Shown piece by piece: positions 63,927 to 64,000 of a DNA stretch of 64,000 bases. Source of the stretch: Stratiformator vulcanicus. GTDB lineage: Bacteria > Planctomycetota > Planctomycetia > Planctomycetales > Planctomycetaceae. The translations under genes were made by a program, and so were the position numbers. Below the pieces are notes generated by a model that ran no database searches, was not told the DNA's origin, and saw only the letters and a list, made by a program, of their open reading frames with translations. Location of the stretch: positions 820,482-884,481 of the forward strand of contig NZ_CP036268.1 in NCBI RefSeq assembly GCF_007744515.1, given 5' to 3'. The first letter of the stretch is position 1. Each line of letters begins with the position of its first letter.

Positions 63927-64000
63927 TCAAAAGCGGGTCGGCCATCCCGGTCCATCGGGATGTCGCGCGACCCAGGTCAACGCCTCGGTCAGGCAATCGT
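63927..64000 (-). CDS. Possible 3' end of a gene entering the window
   Basis: On the minus strand the last bases encode a frame ending ALTWVARHPDGPGWPTRF and TGA (63927). It has protein-like composition but is too short to identify. It may be the C-terminus of a gene continuing beyond the window. Confidence 0.3.
   Translation of the reverse strand, partial: DCLTEALTWVARHPDGPGWPTRF

Overview
The window looks like chromosome from a free-living, probably aquatic member of the Planctomycetota. The lineage call rests on family content: a PVC-type membrane-bound dehydrogenase fused to HEAT repeats, cytochrome c and a DUF1080 domain (29246-33862); a DUF1559-type protein (10183-10944); a DUF1570-like peptidase lipoprotein; a DUF4129/DUF4350 gene set; an actin-like ATPase; and a Ser/Thr kinase. 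Genes are well spaced, coding is GC-rich with GTG and TTG starts, and many gaps carry short dispersed repeats. I saw no rRNA, tRNA, CRISPR array, integrase or transposase.

Layout. 1-10.9 kb: mixed single genes (nitrilase, SMI1/KNR4-like protein, ilvD, a sigma-54 activator, an NMT1-type substrate-binding lipoprotein, a DUF1559 protein), with repeats around a small membrane protein. 11.9-17.6 kb: three SMC-type genes matching jetA, jetB and jetC of the Wadjet anti-plasmid system, in canonical order but with no jetD. 17.9-23.3 kb: MetW, DUF1499 and a histone-deacetylase-fold amidohydrolase, the ATPase and permease of an ABC importer, and three small proteins that may be immunity-like. 23.5-33.9 kb: a carbohydrate block with a transglutaminase, a clan-A-like glycoside hydrolase, a XylR/AraC regulator, a Gfo/Idh/MocA oxidoreductase and the giant dehydrogenase. 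34-46.9 kb: a membrane coiled-coil protein built from 24-residue repeats, class I fructose-1,6-bisphosphatase, a DMT exporter, a Ser/Thr kinase, MarR, a DUF4343-like ATP-grasp protein, a renalase-like FAD oxidoreductase, a peptidase lipoprotein and a DUF11-type protein. 47-50.8 kb: a ClC antiporter with CBS domains, then a rhodopsin/Blh photoreceptor operon on the minus strand. 51-54 kb: a decayed fragment of an M3 peptidase gene, a Uma2 nuclease-fold gene and the intact M3 peptidase. 54-59.2 kb: a tightly overlapped RDD-SpoIIM-membrane protein-DUF4129-DUF4350 operon. 59.4-64 kb: envelope or cytoskeleton-type genes (SLBB protein, actin-like ATPase, FtsL-like bitopic protein).

How the genes work together. 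The rhodopsin keeps the pump aspartate and threonine but has lysine where proteorhodopsins have the glutamate proton donor; the adjacent Blh enzyme would supply retinal from beta-carotene. The sugar block suggests secreted glycan cleavage followed by oxidation through 3-keto intermediates. The import ATPase and permease at 20.2-21.7 kb lack a binding protein and the NMT1-type lipoprotein at 8.4 kb lacks a transporter, so they may belong together. The strongest candidates for something unusual are the jetABC set without its nuclease, the DTK-type rhodopsin operon, the 24-residue-repeat membrane protein and the several families of intergenic repeats.
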